From: Photobacterium jeanii
Lineage (GTDB): Bacteria > Pseudomonadota > Gammaproteobacteria > Enterobacterales > Vibrionaceae
Assembly: GCF_001650345.1 (NCBI RefSeq)
Contig: NZ_LVHF01000025.1
Coordinates: 251,026-315,025 of the forward strand
Direction of reading: 5' to 3'
DNA length: 64,000 nucleotides
Under the pieces are notes generated by a model, which saw nothing but the letters and a program-made list of their open reading frames with translations, was not told where the DNA came from and made no database searches. The position numbers and the translations under genes are program-made. This document shows positions 1 through 10,252 of this stretch, in pieces. How positions within the stretch are numbered: position 1 is the stretch's first letter; each line of letters starts with the position of its first letter.

Positions 1-117
1 CTGCCTCAGGCAGAAATAATGAGAATTAAGATAGCTTTCCTGTTAACTATTGCACAGCAATAGCTTGATAGGAGAGCTATATTTTTATGTGGGATAGTAA
101 AGATACAAGGAATAGCT

Positions 118-318
118 ATGAGCTTAAAATGGATAGACTCACTGGAGCTGGCGTTGGCCTTGATTGAGCAGCATCCAGACGTTGATCCCCATACCCTACG
201 TTTTACCGAACTGCGCGATTGGATCATGGCGTTAGACGAGTTTGACGATGACCCCACCCATTGTAACGAACGTATCTTAGAAGCGGTGCAAATGCACTGG
301 ATTGAAGAAGCAGACTAA
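118..318 (+). CDS. iscX: IscX, small acidic iron-sulfur assembly protein
   Basis: A 66-residue acidic protein of the IscX (YfhJ) family, which binds the cysteine desulfurase IscS and iron and modulates Fe-S cluster assembly in the cytoplasm. The family signature is seen in the WIDSLELALAL start, the FTELRDWI segment and the acidic LDEFDDDP stretch near residues 40-47. The length is typical. The ATG has an AAGG ribosome site seven bases upstream. In related genomes this is the last gene of the isc cluster, directly before pepB, as here. The 117 bases upstream do not show the end of ferredoxin, so the isc cluster, if adjacent, lies left of the window. Confidence 0.93.
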   Translation: MSLKWIDSLELALALIEQHPDVDPHTLRFTELRDWIMALDEFDDDPTHCNERILEAVQMHWIEEAD

Positions 319-721
319 TGTCTCTTTTATCAATGATTTCAATAACCAAGCATTCATCTGCTATTTAGTCTTTCGAGGGCGATCTTGGTCTTACTTTGTT
401 GTAAATAACTTGTTTAAAGCTATGAGACAGGGCAAAGTATCGTCAAACACGATGAAATGCTAATTTGAATATTTCTTTGATCGCTTAGCTGGTTAAATTC
501 ACTGTAATTACCAGTAGATAGCAGGCTAATTTTCGCCTTCTACTCTCGACCAAAAATCCAAACAGGTTGGTATAAAGCGGGCACTTGGTCCGCTTTGTCG
601 TATTTACATTTTATTCACCTTGCAAACCCGCGGCCTTATCCCCATAACACATGGTATGGCGATCCCGCGCCGCCTTGAGTGCGCAAATCATCGAATTGGA
701 ATCGAACCCAAGGAGTAATTC
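319..721. other. 403-base spacer between iscX and pepB
   Basis: No convincing gene is present. A 7-bp inverted repeat (574-580 with 590-596) could form a stem-loop but has no T-run, so it is not a convincing terminator. An AAGGAG ribosome site at 710-715 serves pepB. The promoter of the first pepB copy probably lies here, but no box is strong enough to name. Confidence 0.5.
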
Positions 722-2017
722 ATGTCTGCAAATATGCTTGTCTTCCTATCTCAAGAGCCCGCTGACGCGAAGTGGGGCGGTAACGCTCTTATTTCTTATG
801 ATGCAGAAGGCACGGTTGTTCACCTTACCGACGACAACCCGCTAATGGCGATTCAACGTGCTGGTCGTAAGTTAGATGCACAAGGTATCAAGCAGGTTGA
901 ACTGTCTGGTGAAGGATGGGAACTGGAGAGCATTTGGGCCTTTATTCAAGGCCACCGTAATTCTAAACCTGGTAATGAAGTTGTTTGGCCTGAGCTATCA
1001 GCACCAGAGCAAGCTGAACTCGAAGCGCGCCTACAAGCGACAAACTGGGTACGTGAAGTGATCAACCAATCGGCAGAGATTGTACGTCCATCACAATTGG
1101 CAGCACGTGCGGGTGAATTCATTAAATCACTAGCGCCGGATCACGTGAGCTACAAAATCGTTAAAGGTAACGATCTGATCGACGAAGGTTGGATGGGGAC
1201 ACACACGGTAGGTCGCGGCTCTGAACGCTCACCTGCGATGCTACGTCTAGACTACAACCCAACTGGCGATACCAATGCCCCTGTCCACACTTGCTTGGTG
1301 GGTAAAGGGATTACATTTGACTCGGGCGGCTACAGCCTAAAACCATCTGCGGGTATGTCAGCGATGAAAGCTGACATGGGCGGCGCAGCAATGGCAACAG
1401 GCGGTCTGGCACTGGCGATTGCGCGTGGTACTAAGAAACGTATCAAGCTGATCCTTTGCTGTGCGGAAAACATGGTATCGGGTCGTGCTTTCAAACTGGG
1501 CGATGTGATCACTTATAAAAACGGTAAAACCGTTGAAATTCTAAACACGGATGCGGAAGGTCGTTTAGTGCTGGCGGATGGTCTGATTTACGCAAGTTCA
1601 CAGAACCCTGAGATGATCATCGACTGTGCCACCCTAACTGGTGCGGCGAAGAATGCATTAGGTAATGATTACCACGCACTATTTAGTTTTGACCACGATC
1701 TTGCTCAGCGCGCATTAATGGCTGCAAGTGAAGAACTTGAAGGGCTATGGCCTCTACCATTAGCAGAAATGCACCGTGCGATGATGCCATCGAACTTTGC
1801 AGATCTGTCTAACGTTTCACAAGGTGACTTCCTACCTGGTGCAAGTACAGCCGCTGCTTTCCTATCTTACTTCGTGGAAGACTACCATAACGGTTGGATG
1901 CATATTGACTGTAGTGGTACTTACCGTAAGAGCGCCAACGATAAGTGGAGCGCTGGTGCGACCGGTATGGGTGTACGTACACTGGCGAACATTCTAGCTG
2001 AAGAAGCAGCCGAGTAG
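722..2017 (+). CDS. pepB: Peptidase B (M17 leucyl aminopeptidase family), copy 1
   Basis: A 431-residue cytosolic M17 metallo-aminopeptidase of the PepB type, which removes N-terminal residues from peptides during protein turnover. The C-terminal catalytic half is complete: metal ligands K195, D200, D218, D277 and E279, catalytic K207 and R281, with the same spacings as in E. coli PepA, and the NTDAEGRL signature at residues 275-282. An AAGGAG ribosome site precedes the ATG. Its place after iscX is the usual pepB location. A second, clearly homologous copy follows after 132 bases, so this is a tandem duplication in which both copies look catalytically intact. Confidence 0.95.
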   Translation: MSANMLVFLSQEPADAKWGGNALISYDAEGTVVHLTDDNPLMAIQRAGRKLDAQGIKQVELSGEGWELESIWAFIQGHRNSKPGNEVVWPELSAPEQAELEARLQATNWVREVINQSAEIVRPSQLAARAGEFIKSLAPDHVSYKIVKGNDLIDEGWMGTHTVGRGSERSPAMLRLDYNPTGDTNAPVHTCLVGKGITFDSGGYSLKPSAGMSAMKADMGGAAMATGGLALAIARGTKKRIKLILCCAENMVSGRAFKLGDVITYKNGKTVEILNTDAEGRLVLADGLIYASSQNPEMIIDCATLTGAAKNALGNDYHALFSFDHDLAQRALMAASEELEGLWPLPLAEMHRAMMPSNFADLSNVSQGDFLPGASTAAAFLSYFVEDYHNGWMHIDCSGTYRKSANDKWSAGATGMGVRTLANILAEEAAE

Positions 2018-2030
2018 TTTGTCTGCCAAG

Positions 2031-2115
2031 CTTCGCTCACGGTTTGAGTGAGTGAAGTTTATAAGTTAAGGTCATACGACCTTGATGTAAGCGAGGTAGC
2101 TTTGGGTTACCTCGC
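2031..2115. repeat. Three consecutive stem-loops between the pepB copies
   Basis: Three inverted repeats follow each other in the 132-base spacer: 2031-2040 with 2048-2057 (10 bp, one G-U pair), 2068-2073 with 2078-2083 (6 bp, 4-base loop) and 2091-2098 with 2108-2115 (8 bp perfect). None is followed by a T-run, so they look like mRNA-structuring or processing elements and not like an intrinsic terminator. Their function is unknown. Confidence 0.6.
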
Positions 2116-2149
2116 TGCATAAAACAATAGAAAGTAGAGATAGCACAAT

Positions 2150-3427
2150 ATGTTACGGATTACATTATCTTCAGAAGCCTACACAGGAGCGTGGGGCGAT
2201 AATTCTTTAGTTGCGTTTCAAAACGACGGCGCGACTCTTCACTACGCTGGCGACTACCCATTACGTCGCATTCAACAAGCCGCACGCACGATCCAAGCTC
2301 AAGGCGCGACCCAAGTTTCACTCGAAGGAGAAGGGTGGAGTTATGAGCGTCAGTGGGCATTTTACTGTGGCTTTGCGGCAACCAATAAAGCGGTTGAAAT
2401 TAAATGGGCATCCATCGACGAAGATGAATTAGAACTGCTCAATGCTCGTCGTCGCAGCGCAGACTGGGTACGCAAGGTAGTGAATGCAACCCCTGAAGAT
2501 ATGTACCCAGAAAAACTGGCGCACGATGCGATTGCGTTTTTAAACCAAATTGATGGCGACAACATTAGCCACGAACTGGTGGTAGGTGATGCGCTACTAG
2601 AACAAGGTTGGATTGGTACGCACAGTGTTGGCCGTGCGAGTAGTCGTCCACCTGTGATGTTAACCATTGATTTTAACCCGACCGCTGATCCGAATGCGCC
2701 AGTCGCGGCGTGTTTAGTGGGTAAAGGTATCACTTTCGATTCGGGTGGTTACAGCATTAAGCCAAGTGCTGGTATGGTAACCATGAAGTGCGATATGGGC
2801 GGTGCTGCTACAGTAACAGCGGCTCTGGGCTACGCAATTGAACAAGGTTTAAGTCAACGTGTGAAGTTGATCTTGTGTTGTGCGGAAAACTTAATTGCTG
2901 GCAATGCCTATAAGCTTGGCGATGTGTTAACGTACAAAAACGGGGTGAGCGTTGAAGTGGTTAACACTGATGCTGAAGGTCGTCTAGTTTTGGCTGATGG
3001 CTTGATTGCCGCAAGTGAAACCAAAGCGCCACTGATCATCGATGCCGCAACCTTAACTGGGGCCGCGATGATGGCGGTGGGTAGCGACTACAACGCGATC
3101 TTTGGTCTTGATAAAGCACTGTTGCAAAAAGCGCAGCAGTTGTCTGAGTTAGTGAATGAGCCAGCATGGCCACTGCCATTAGAGAAATGGCATCAAGGTC
3201 AGTGTCCATCCCACTACGCTGATACGGCAAATAGCCGAGTGCAAAAAGGTGGCGGTATGGGCGGTGCATCCAATGCGGCAGGGTTCTTATCTCGCTTTGT
3301 TGAGACAGAAACCGCAAGCTGGATCCACTTCGATTTAGCGGCCTGTTTTAACGACAGTCCGAATGCGCGCTGGGCCGCTGGCGCAACGGGTTTAGGGGTG
3401 GCGAACATTGCAGCTTTGTTGCTGTAA
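2150..3427 (+). CDS. pepB: PepB-like M17 aminopeptidase, copy 2
   Basis: A 425-residue paralogue of the preceding gene. The metal ligands K192, D197, D215, D274 and E276 and catalytic K204 and R278 are conserved, with NTDAEGRL at residues 272-279. It is co-linear with copy 1, with the N-terminal domain clearly diverged and the catalytic core strongly similar. Differences around residues 355-370, where a Gly-rich KGGGMGGASN stretch replaces [10 protein letters not shown], lie near the substrate side of the fold and could alter specificity (inference). It starts with ATG and is followed after 49 bases by ndk without an obvious terminator, so pepB2 and ndk may be cotranscribed. Which copy is the orthologue of E. 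coli pepB cannot be decided by eye. Confidence 0.92.
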   Translation: MLRITLSSEAYTGAWGDNSLVAFQNDGATLHYAGDYPLRRIQQAARTIQAQGATQVSLEGEGWSYERQWAFYCGFAATNKAVEIKWASIDEDELELLNARRRSADWVRKVVNATPEDMYPEKLAHDAIAFLNQIDGDNISHELVVGDALLEQGWIGTHSVGRASSRPPVMLTIDFNPTADPNAPVAACLVGKGITFDSGGYSIKPSAGMVTMKCDMGGAATVTAALGYAIEQGLSQRVKLILCCAENLIAGNAYKLGDVLTYKNGVSVEVVNTDAEGRLVLADGLIAASETKAPLIIDAATLTGAAMMAVGSDYNAIFGLDKALLQKAQQLSELVNEPAWPLPLEKWHQGQCPSHYADTANSRVQKGGGMGGASNAAGFLSRFVETETASWIHFDLAACFNDSPNARWAAGATGLGVANIAALLL

Positions 3428-3476
3428 ACGCTAATTAAAGACGATAGTAAAGAGTCAAAAGGAAGGAAGAATAATA

Positions 3477-3905
3477 ATGACAATCCAAAGAACATTTTCA
3501 ATTGTTAAACCTGATGCAGTTAAGCGTAATTTGATCGGTGCGATTTATAACCGCATTGAAAAAGCTGGGTTTAAAATTGTTGCTGCAAAAATGCTGCACC
3601 TAACAGAAGAGCAAGCGCAAGGCTTTTACGCTGAGCACCAAGAAAAACCCTTCTTTGGTGAGCTAGTGGCATTCATGACTTCTGGTCCTGTGATGGTACA
3701 AGTGCTGGAAGGTGAGCAAGCGGTAGAGCGTTACCGTGAGCTAATGGGTAAAACTAACCCTGAAGATGCTGCATGCGGTACAATTCGTGCCGACTATGCA
3801 TTGAGCCTACGTCATAACTCGATTCACGGTGCCGACAGTCCTGAGTCTGCAGCACGCGAAATTGCTTACTTCTTTGCAGAAGACGAGTTATGCGCTCGCG
3901 ACTAA
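3477..3905 (+). CDS. ndk: Nucleoside diphosphate kinase
   Basis: A 142-residue cytoplasmic kinase that transfers the gamma phosphate of ATP to nucleoside diphosphates through a phosphohistidine. The N-terminal [13 protein letters not shown] motif and the active-site segment [10 protein letters not shown], containing the phosphorylated histidine, are both present, and the length matches the family. A purine-rich GGAAGGAAGA ribosome site precedes the ATG. It lies between pepB and rlmN, the normal Vibrionaceae and enterobacterial order, and ends at a strong intrinsic terminator. Confidence 0.98.
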   Translation: MTIQRTFSIVKPDAVKRNLIGAIYNRIEKAGFKIVAAKMLHLTEEQAQGFYAEHQEKPFFGELVAFMTSGPVMVQVLEGEQAVERYRELMGKTNPEDAACGTIRADYALSLRHNSIHGADSPESAAREIAYFFAEDELCARD

Positions 3906-3932
3906 CCGGATAGCGGTAAGCAAACACCTACC

Positions 3933-3961
3933 ACGGGAGGCGATTATGCCTCCCGTTTTTT
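3933..3961 (+). terminator. Intrinsic terminator after ndk
   Basis: A 9-bp GC-rich stem (3933-3941 with 3948-3956) is followed by a run of T residues. Confidence 0.9.
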
Positions 3962-4102
3962 ATGCCTTCAGCCTATTGAGTGGAAACCCTCTAACAAAGT
4001 CTGTACAATTTCGCGCCTTAAACAATGTCCTGTCGCATACCGTATCTATACTGTGTGCTTAAGGCGCAGAATTCGTCATGTATTAAATTGAGGTTACAAC
4101 CG

Positions 4103-5224
4103 ATGACAACTGTTAAAACCAATCTACTGGATTTTGATCGCAAGGGTTTACGTAAATACTTTGCTGAAGAGCTAGGTGAAAAAGCGTTCCGTGCTGATCA
4201 GGTAATGAAGTGGATGTACCATTTCGGTTGTGATGATTTCGATGATATGACGAACATCAACAAGAAGCTGCGTGAAAAACTAAAAGCCGTGGCTGAAGTT
4301 CGCGCGCCTGTTGTCTCTGAAGCGCAACATTCAAGCGATGGCACCATCAAGTGGGCGATGCGCGTGGGTGATCAAGACGTTGAAACCGTATATATCCCAG
4401 ATGAAGATCGTGCAACTCTGTGTGTGTCTTCTCAAGTAGGCTGTGCTCTGGAATGCAAGTTCTGTTCAACTGCGCAACAAGGTTTCAACCGTAACCTACG
4501 TGTTTCTGAAATTATCGGTCAGGTATGGCGTGCAGCGAAAGAGATCGGCGTTGAGAAAGAGACTGGTCGTCGTCCAATTACCAACGTCGTAATGATGGGT
4601 ATGGGTGAGCCGCTACTGAACATGAAAAACCTGATCCCAGCACTGGAAATCATGTTGGATGATTTGGGCTTTGGTCTATCTAAGCGTCGTGTAACGGTAT
4701 CGACTTCTGGTGTTGTTTCAGGCCTGGATCAGATGACAGGCAAAATTGACGTAGCGTTGGCGATCTCTTTACACGCGCCAACCGATGATCTGCGTTCAGA
4801 AATCATGCCGATCAACGATCGCTACAACATCGAAACCTTCCTAGATTCTGTAAACCGCTACATTGAATCTTCAAATGCCAACCGTGGTCGCGTAACTGTT
4901 GAGTACGTGCTATTGGATCATGTTAACGATGATATGGATCATGCACGCCAACTGGCACACACGCTACGTAATACGCCAGCGAAAGTTAACCTGATCCCAT
5001 TCAACCCATACCCGGGTTCACCGTACAAAAAGCCAAGTAACTCACGTATCGATCGCTTCATGAAGACGTTGATGGAATATGATTTCACCGTAACGGTTCG
5101 TAAGACCCGTGGTGATGATATCGATGCGGCATGTGGTCAGTTAGTAGGCGATGTGATCGACCGCACAAAACGTACCCAAGCCAAAGAGCAAAAAGGTGAA
5201 CAAATTCCAGTAAAAGCAGTCTAA
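4103..5224 (+). CDS. rlmN: Dual-specificity 23S rRNA/tRNA adenine C2-methyltransferase RlmN
   Basis: A 373-residue radical SAM enzyme that methylates C2 of A2503 in 23S rRNA and A37 in some tRNAs. The 4Fe-4S binding CxxxCxxC motif is at C114, C118 and C121, and the methyl-carrying cysteine of the family lies in DAACGQL at C344. The [10 protein letters not shown] and VSTSGVV motifs are also typical. An in-frame extension upstream to 4025 exists, but the protein normally begins at [16 protein letters not shown], so ATG 4103 is chosen. It is followed by the pilW-rodZ-ispG-hisS series, as in enterobacteria and vibrios. Confidence 0.97.
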   Translation: MTTVKTNLLDFDRKGLRKYFAEELGEKAFRADQVMKWMYHFGCDDFDDMTNINKKLREKLKAVAEVRAPVVSEAQHSSDGTIKWAMRVGDQDVETVYIPDEDRATLCVSSQVGCALECKFCSTAQQGFNRNLRVSEIIGQVWRAAKEIGVEKETGRRPITNVVMMGMGEPLLNMKNLIPALEIMLDDLGFGLSKRRVTVSTSGVVSGLDQMTGKIDVALAISLHAPTDDLRSEIMPINDRYNIETFLDSVNRYIESSNANRGRVTVEYVLLDHVNDDMDHARQLAHTLRNTPAKVNLIPFNPYPGSPYKKPSNSRIDRFMKTLMEYDFTVTVRKTRGDDIDAACGQLVGDVIDRTKRTQAKEQKGEQIPVKAV

Positions 5225-5291
5225 GACTGTAATCTCGTGTGCTAATCGAGCCAAGTTAGATACCATCTGCTGATAGCAGTTATCGCTTGAT

Positions 5292-5360
5292 ACTTATGGC
5301 TTTTATTCAATTGTGGAATGAAGCCATAAGTTAAGAACCAGCCCCCTGCTGGTCTCTTAT
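5292..5360 (+). terminator. Two stem-loops after rlmN, probable terminator
   Basis: A perfect 11-bp inverted repeat (5292-5302 with 5321-5331, 18-base loop) is followed closely by a 6-bp stem (5337-5342 with 5348-5353) and a CTCTTATATT tail. The second stem is the likelier terminator; the first may be an extra RNA structure. Confidence 0.55.
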
Positions 5361-5395
5361 ATTGCGATCAACAAGGACGTAAGTAGGATGATATT

Positions 5396-6157
5396 ATGGC
5401 TCGATTCGCATTAGTGCTCGCATTCTTGGGGTGGTTGACTGGTTGCGTCACCGTTGACCCTAAAACAACCGACAGTAAACAAGCCTTTGATAGTACCGAA
5501 GCTGCTGAAGCGCGTATTGCGCTAGGGCTTGGGTATTTAGAATCTGGTCAATGGCAACGTGCTCGCCAAAACCTTGAAAAGGCATTGGCACTGACGCCTC
5601 GTTACTATCGAGCCCAAAATGCGATGGCCTTCTATTACCAAAAAGTCGATGAAGGCGAAAAAGCCGAGGCCATGTACAAGCAAGCTCTTAAAGATTCACC
5701 AAAAAATGGCGATGTTCGCAATAACTATGGTGTATTCTTGTGTGGAGAGGGACGTTACGATGAGGCCATTGCTGCATTTGAACATGCCATCAAACAACCT
5801 TATTATTATTTAACGTCAGCAAGTTATGAAAATGCGGGTTTGTGTCGCTTAAAGCAAGGTGAAAACGAAGACGCGAAGTTTTACTTTGAACGAGCGTTAG
5901 CACACGACCCACAACGACCAAGATCATTACTACAACTCGCGCAGCTACATATCGAAGCCAAGAACTACAAAGACGCGCGGGTGTTGTTATTTAGGTTTAA
6001 CAAGAGATACGGGTACAAAGCCGATAGCTTATCGTTACTCATTCAGTTAGAGACCCAGTCGGGAAGGCTGACTCAAGCTGAAAAATATGCCGATTTGCTA
6101 CAAGAGCAGTTTCCTGACTCTCAGCAAAATCAGAATTATCTAGCCAATGAAGACTGA
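5396..6157 (+). CDS. pilW: Type IV pilus biogenesis lipoprotein PilW (PilF), TPR protein
   Basis: A 253-residue outer-membrane lipoprotein with a lipobox ending LTGC at C17 and about five tetratricopeptide repeats from residue 35 onward, for example ARQNLEKALALTPRYYRAQNA and NYGVFLCGEGRYDEAIAAFE. Family members are pilotins that help the PilQ secretin reach and oligomerise in the outer membrane. An ATG at 5388 is in another frame and stops after eight codons, so ATG 5396, with GTAGG upstream, is the start. The stop overlaps the rodZ start, so the two are probably translationally coupled. The position between rlmN and rodZ is conserved. Confidence 0.93.
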   Translation: MARFALVLAFLGWLTGCVTVDPKTTDSKQAFDSTEAAEARIALGLGYLESGQWQRARQNLEKALALTPRYYRAQNAMAFYYQKVDEGEKAEAMYKQALKDSPKNGDVRNNYGVFLCGEGRYDEAIAAFEHAIKQPYYYLTSASYENAGLCRLKQGENEDAKFYFERALAHDPQRPRSLLQLAQLHIEAKNYKDARVLLFRFNKRYGYKADSLSLLIQLETQSGRLTQAEKYADLLQEQFPDSQQNQNYLANED

Positions 6158-7115
6158 ACAGAACGAAACGCAAAATAATGAAGAAGTGATGCGTCCGGGG
6201 GATGTACTGCGTCAGGCTCGTGAGCAACAAGGTTACTCACAAAAAGATATCGCGAGCCGTCTGCGTCTACGCCAGTCGGTGATTGATGATATCGAAAACA
6301 ATCAATTTGATACAGCCGGTCCTTCTGCCACGTTTACTCGTGGCTATATCCGATCTTACGCCAAATTTGTTGGCGCTGATGAAAATGCCTTACTAGGGCA
6401 GCTTGATCAACTCGGCCATGCTCAACCTCAAGAGCAAGAAATGCAGAGCTTTTCGCGCCGTACCAAGCGAGAAAAACACGATAACCGCATCATGACCTTA
6501 ACTTGGGTGCTTGGCGCGGTATTTGTAGGTTTAACTGCATGGTGGTGGTGGCAAAGCCAGCAAATTAGTCAAGAAGCCGAGATCGTATCAGTCACCTCGG
6601 AAGCCCAAGCTTTAGATGAATCACTCGCCAATGCAAATGCATTAGCGCCAGCCGATTTAACGCCTGCTTCTGCCGATGTTGCAGCGGCCAACAACAGTGC
6701 GGTGATCGCGCAACCTGAAACGCCAGCGGTAGAGCCGGTGACGGATGCGACGCCATTACCTGATTTAGCTGCAACCTTTACCCCTGACACGCCAGCAACC
6801 ACGGAAAGCGAAGACGAAGTGGTGCTGGAAGAAGTGACGTTAGACGAAGAGACAACCCCTGATTCAGCTGTGATCACTGCTGATTTAGCCTTGGCATTTA
6901 GCGGTGACTGTTGGATTGATATTCGTGATGCAAGCGGTAAACGTTTAGACACCGGGATCAAAAAAGCCGGCGATAACCTGAATTTGAATGGCACTGCGCC
7001 ATATAAGATCGTGCTAGGAGCGCCTGGTGTTGTTAAAATGCACTACAAAGGCGAGCTGGTGGACCTGAGCAGTTACCCAGCCGGAAAAGTTGCACGATTG
7101 AAACTGCCGCAGTAA
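6147..7115 (+). CDS. rodZ: Cytoskeleton protein RodZ
   Basis: A 322-residue bitopic membrane protein that couples MreB filaments to the wall-elongation machinery and rod shape. In order it has an N-terminal helix-turn-helix domain (about residues 16-85) used for MreB binding, a basic juxtamembrane RRTKREKH stretch, one transmembrane helix (about 115-135, ending WWWW), a long Ala/Thr/Pro/acidic periplasmic linker (about 140-245) and a C-terminal DUF4115 beta domain (about 248-322). The ATG lies inside the end of pilW (11-base overlap). ispG follows after 13 bases, so pilW-rodZ-ispG looks like one transcription unit. Confidence 0.95.
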   Translation: MKTEQNETQNNEEVMRPGDVLRQAREQQGYSQKDIASRLRLRQSVIDDIENNQFDTAGPSATFTRGYIRSYAKFVGADENALLGQLDQLGHAQPQEQEMQSFSRRTKREKHDNRIMTLTWVLGAVFVGLTAWWWWQSQQISQEAEIVSVTSEAQALDESLANANALAPADLTPASADVAAANNSAVIAQPETPAVEPVTDATPLPDLAATFTPDTPATTESEDEVVLEEVTLDEETTPDSAVITADLALAFSGDCWIDIRDASGKRLDTGIKKAGDNLNLNGTAPYKIVLGAPGVVKMHYKGELVDLSSYPAGKVARLKLPQ

Positions 7116-7128
7116 TAGAGTAAGAGCA

Positions 7129-8250
7129 ATGCATAACGAATCTCCGATTAAACGTCGTCAGTCTACGCGTATCTACGTAGGTGATGTGCCAATTGGCGAC
7201 GGCGCACCAATCGCTGTTCAGTCAATGACGAACACCCGCACCACAGATGTCGAAGCGACAGTTGCCCAAATTAAAGAACTTGAAAATGTCGGTGCTGATA
7301 TCGTCCGTGTATCAGTACCAACAATGGATGCAGCAGAAGCATTCAAAGTGATCAAGCAGCAAGTGAATGTACCGCTAGTGGCGGATATTCACTTCGATTA
7401 CCGTATTGCCCTGAAAGTGGCGGAGTACGGGGTAGACTGTTTGCGTATTAACCCAGGTAACATCGGTAATGAAGACCGTATTCGTGCCGTGGTTGATTGC
7501 GCTCGTGACAAGAATATTCCAATCCGTATCGGTATCAACGGCGGCTCGCTGGAAAAAGATATTCAGCAAAAATACGGTGAACCAACGCCTGACGCTTTAG
7601 TTGAATCAGCAATGCGTCACGTAGATATTCTTGATCGCCTTAACTTCGACCAATTTAAAGTGAGTGTGAAGGCATCGGATGTATTCCTTGCCGTCGACTC
7701 TTACCGCAAGCTTGCCCAACAAATTAAACAACCGCTGCACTTAGGTATTACCGAAGCTGGTGGGGCGCGTGCGGGTTCTGTGAAATCGGCTGTTGGTCTA
7801 GGTATGCTACTGGCGGAAGGTATCGGTGATACGTTGCGTATTTCTTTGGCTGCGAACCCAGTTGAAGAAGTGAAAGTAGGCTTTGATATCCTAAAGTCTC
7901 TACGTATTCGCTCTCGCGGTATTAACTTTATCGCTTGTCCTACTTGTTCACGCCAAGAATTCGATGTGATTGGTACGGTGAATGAGCTAGAGCAACGTTT
8001 AGAAGACATCACAGTTCCTATGGATGTCTCAGTAATTGGCTGTGTGGTTAACGGCCCAGGTGAAGCGGAAGTTTCACACCTTGGTATCGCGGGTAGTAAC
8101 CGTAAGAGCGCATTTTATGATGACGGTGTACGCCAAAAAGAGCGTTTCGATAATGACAATATTATCGATCAGCTAGAAACCAAGATCCGCGCTAAAGCGG
8201 CAATTTTGGACGTTAATAACCGCATTAACGTTCAAGAAGTAGAGAAATAA
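7129..8250 (+). CDS. ispG: 4-hydroxy-3-methylbut-2-enyl diphosphate synthase IspG
   Basis: A 373-residue Fe-S enzyme of the methylerythritol phosphate pathway that converts MEcPP to HMBPP in the cytosol. The three cluster cysteines C270, C273 (CPTC) and C305 and the fourth ligand E312 (in CVVNGPGE) are at the same positions as in the E. coli enzyme. The N-terminal TIM-barrel half carries the expected [11 protein letters not shown] segment. Dxs and IspA of the same pathway are encoded near 56-58 kb. A stem-loop lies between this gene and hisS. Confidence 0.98.
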   Translation: MHNESPIKRRQSTRIYVGDVPIGDGAPIAVQSMTNTRTTDVEATVAQIKELENVGADIVRVSVPTMDAAEAFKVIKQQVNVPLVADIHFDYRIALKVAEYGVDCLRINPGNIGNEDRIRAVVDCARDKNIPIRIGINGGSLEKDIQQKYGEPTPDALVESAMRHVDILDRLNFDQFKVSVKASDVFLAVDSYRKLAQQIKQPLHLGITEAGGARAGSVKSAVGLGMLLAEGIGDTLRISLAANPVEEVKVGFDILKSLRIRSRGINFIACPTCSRQEFDVIGTVNELEQRLEDITVPMDVSVIGCVVNGPGEAEVSHLGIAGSNRKSAFYDDGVRQKERFDNDNIIDQLETKIRAKAAILDVNNRINVQEVEK

Positions 8251-8257
8251 GCAAAAA

Positions 8258-8280
8258 CGCCTGCTGTATGCCAGCAGGCG
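8258..8280. terminator. Stem-loop between ispG and hisS
   Basis: A 9-bp GC-rich stem (8258-8266 with 8272-8280). On the plus strand the tail GTTCCCTATTT is poor in T, so it may give only partial termination. The A-run lies on the left, so the site reads best as a terminator on the minus strand. Confidence 0.55.
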
Positions 8281-8344
8281 GTTCCCTATTTCCTTCATAA
8301 CCTATATATTCGATTCAATTCCCCATCGGTTAACGAGAACAAAC

Positions 8345-9613
8345 GTGGCGAAACAAATTCAAGCAATTCGAGGCATGAACGACTGCCTACCAACACAATC
8401 TCCGCTTTGGCACAAAGTGGAAGACACGATTAAACGCGTAGTAAGTGCATACGGTTACAACGAAATCCGCATGCCGATCGTAGAACCGACGCATCTGTTT
8501 AAGCGTGCTATCGGTGAAGTGACCGACGTTGTTGAAAAAGAAATGTACACTTTTGATGACCGTAATGGCGATAGCCTAACACTGCGTCCAGAAGGTACTG
8601 CGGGTTGTGTACGTGCGGGTATCCAAAATGGTCTGCTTTACAACCAAGAACAACGTCTGTGGTACACAGGTCCAATGTTCCGCCACGAGCGTCCACAAAA
8701 AGGTCGTTACCGTCAATTCCACCAATTTGGTGTGGAAGTATTTGGTCTAAACGGTCCGGATATTGATGCTGAGTTAATTTTCATGATGGCGCGTTTCTGG
8801 CGTGAGTTAGGTATTTTCGAGCACGTACGTCTTGAGCTGAACTCTATTGGTTCGGTTGAAGCGCGCGCTGAATACCGCACTGCGCTAGTGGCATTCCTTG
8901 AACAACACGTTGAGGTGTTAGATGACGATTGTAAGCGTCGTATGCACTCTAACCCACTACGTGTATTGGATACTAAGAACCCAGCGGTTCAAGAGATCCT
9001 AGTGGATGCGCCTAAGCTGTCTGAGTACCTAGACCAAGAATCAAAAGAACATTTTGCTGGTTTATGTGAACTATTAGACGCTGCTGGTATCGAATACCAA
9101 GTAAATGAGCGACTTGTACGCGGTTTGGATTATTATAACCGTACCGTATTTGAGTGGGTAACCGAAAGCCTAGGTGCACAGGGTACTGTGTGTGCGGGTG
9201 GTCGTTACGATGGTCTTGTTGAGCAATTGGGTGGCAAAGCAACGCCAGCCGTTGGTTTCGCAATGGGTATCGAGCGTCTAGTACTGCTGATGGAAACACT
9301 AGAGCTAACTGACGTTCGTCGTTCAGTTGATGCTTACGTTGTAACTATGGGTGAAGGTACTCGCTTAGCAGGTATGATGCTTGCAGAAAAACTACGTGAA
9401 GACGTGGCTGACTTGCGTGTAATGACGCACTTTGGCGGCGGTAACTTCAAGAAACAATTTAAGCGTGCTGACAACGTTGGCGCGGCGGTAGCACTTGTGC
9501 TTGGCGAAGATGAAATGACCAACAACACTGTCGTAGTGAAGGATCTACGCGGTGGTGAGCAACAAACACTGGCACAGAGTGAAGTGGCTGCCAAGCTTGC
9601 AGAACTGATTTAA
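8345..9613 (+). CDS. hisS: Histidyl-tRNA synthetase
   Basis: A 422-residue class II aminoacyl-tRNA synthetase that charges tRNA-His. It opens with [12 protein letters not shown], carries motif 2 around [18 protein letters not shown], the histidine-specific [14 protein letters not shown] segment and motif 3 GFAMGIERL, followed by the C-terminal anticodon-binding domain (about residues 325-422). The start is GTG (GTG GCG AAA), agreeing with the conserved N-terminus. yfgM starts 13 bases downstream and bamB follows it, so hisS-yfgM-bamB is probably one operon. Confidence 0.98.
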   Translation: MAKQIQAIRGMNDCLPTQSPLWHKVEDTIKRVVSAYGYNEIRMPIVEPTHLFKRAIGEVTDVVEKEMYTFDDRNGDSLTLRPEGTAGCVRAGIQNGLLYNQEQRLWYTGPMFRHERPQKGRYRQFHQFGVEVFGLNGPDIDAELIFMMARFWRELGIFEHVRLELNSIGSVEARAEYRTALVAFLEQHVEVLDDDCKRRMHSNPLRVLDTKNPAVQEILVDAPKLSEYLDQESKEHFAGLCELLDAAGIEYQVNERLVRGLDYYNRTVFEWVTESLGAQGTVCAGGRYDGLVEQLGGKATPAVGFAMGIERLVLLMETLELTDVRRSVDAYVVTMGEGTRLAGMMLAEKLREDVADLRVMTHFGGGNFKKQFKRADNVGAAVALVLGEDEMTNNTVVVKDLRGGEQQTLAQSEVAAKLAELI

Positions 9614-9626
9614 GAGAGGACAGGAA

Positions 9627-10238
9627 GTGGACGTCTACGAGACCGAAGAACAACAGGTTGAAGCGATTAAATCGTGGTGGAAAGAAAACGGTAAAGCCGT
9701 TGTTCTAGGTGCTGTGATTGGTCTGGGTGGTCTTTACGGCTGGCGTTTTTACCAAGGCGAAATTCAAGCGGGTAAAGAGCAAGCATCTAACGCATACACC
9801 CAAGCGATTACAGCATTGGAAAGTGGTAATGAATCAGCCGTTGCTGATGTTAAAGCGTTCATTGCTGGTCACGAAAGTAGCCAATATGCGGTGCTGGCTT
9901 CGCTACAACTAGCGAAAGCACAAGTACAACAAGGCGATCTTGATGCGGCGGCAGAGCAGTTAAGCTGGGCCATCGCTAACACCAAAGATGAAGCGATCCT
10001 GCCTTTGGCTCAAACACGTTTGGCACGCATCTTCGCAGAGCAGCAAAAATTCGCGGAAGCGACAGCTGAGCTAGATAAAGTGACTGCGGAAAGCTGGAAA
10101 GCCAAAGTGGCTGAGCTACGCGGTGACATTCTGCTACAACAAGGTGACTCAACAGGTGCGCGTGAAGCTTACGTTCAAGCGCAGCAATTGGGTGCATCAC
10201 CAGTTGTTCAGATGAAACTTGACGATCTAGCGCAGTAA
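9627..10238 (+). CDS. yfgM: YfgM, ancillary SecYEG translocon protein
   Basis: A 203-residue inner-membrane protein with a short cytoplasmic N-terminus (VDVYETEEQQVEAIKSWWKENG), one transmembrane helix at about residues 25-42 and a periplasmic TPR-like domain. YfgM interacts with SecYEG and the chaperone PpiD and takes part in handing secreted proteins to periplasmic chaperones. The start is GTG with an AGGACAGGA ribosome site upstream. The hisS-yfgM-bamB-der order is strongly conserved, and bamB begins 14 bases after this stop. Confidence 0.94.
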   Translation: MDVYETEEQQVEAIKSWWKENGKAVVLGAVIGLGGLYGWRFYQGEIQAGKEQASNAYTQAITALESGNESAVADVKAFIAGHESSQYAVLASLQLAKAQVQQGDLDAAAEQLSWAIANTKDEAILPLAQTRLARIFAEQQKFAEATAELDKVTAESWKAKVAELRGDILLQQGDSTGAREAYVQAQQLGASPVVQMKLDDLAQ

Positions 10239-10252
10239 TAAGGCGGAAGAGT

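Noticed and set aside
1..117. Short palindrome at 1-13 and possible remnant of an isc gene
   Set aside because: The sequence is too short to identify a gene end, and the palindrome alone does not prove a terminator.
574..596. Stem-loop between iscX and pepB as terminator
   Set aside because: There is no T-run and the stem is only 7 bp, so it was recorded only as a note in the spacer.
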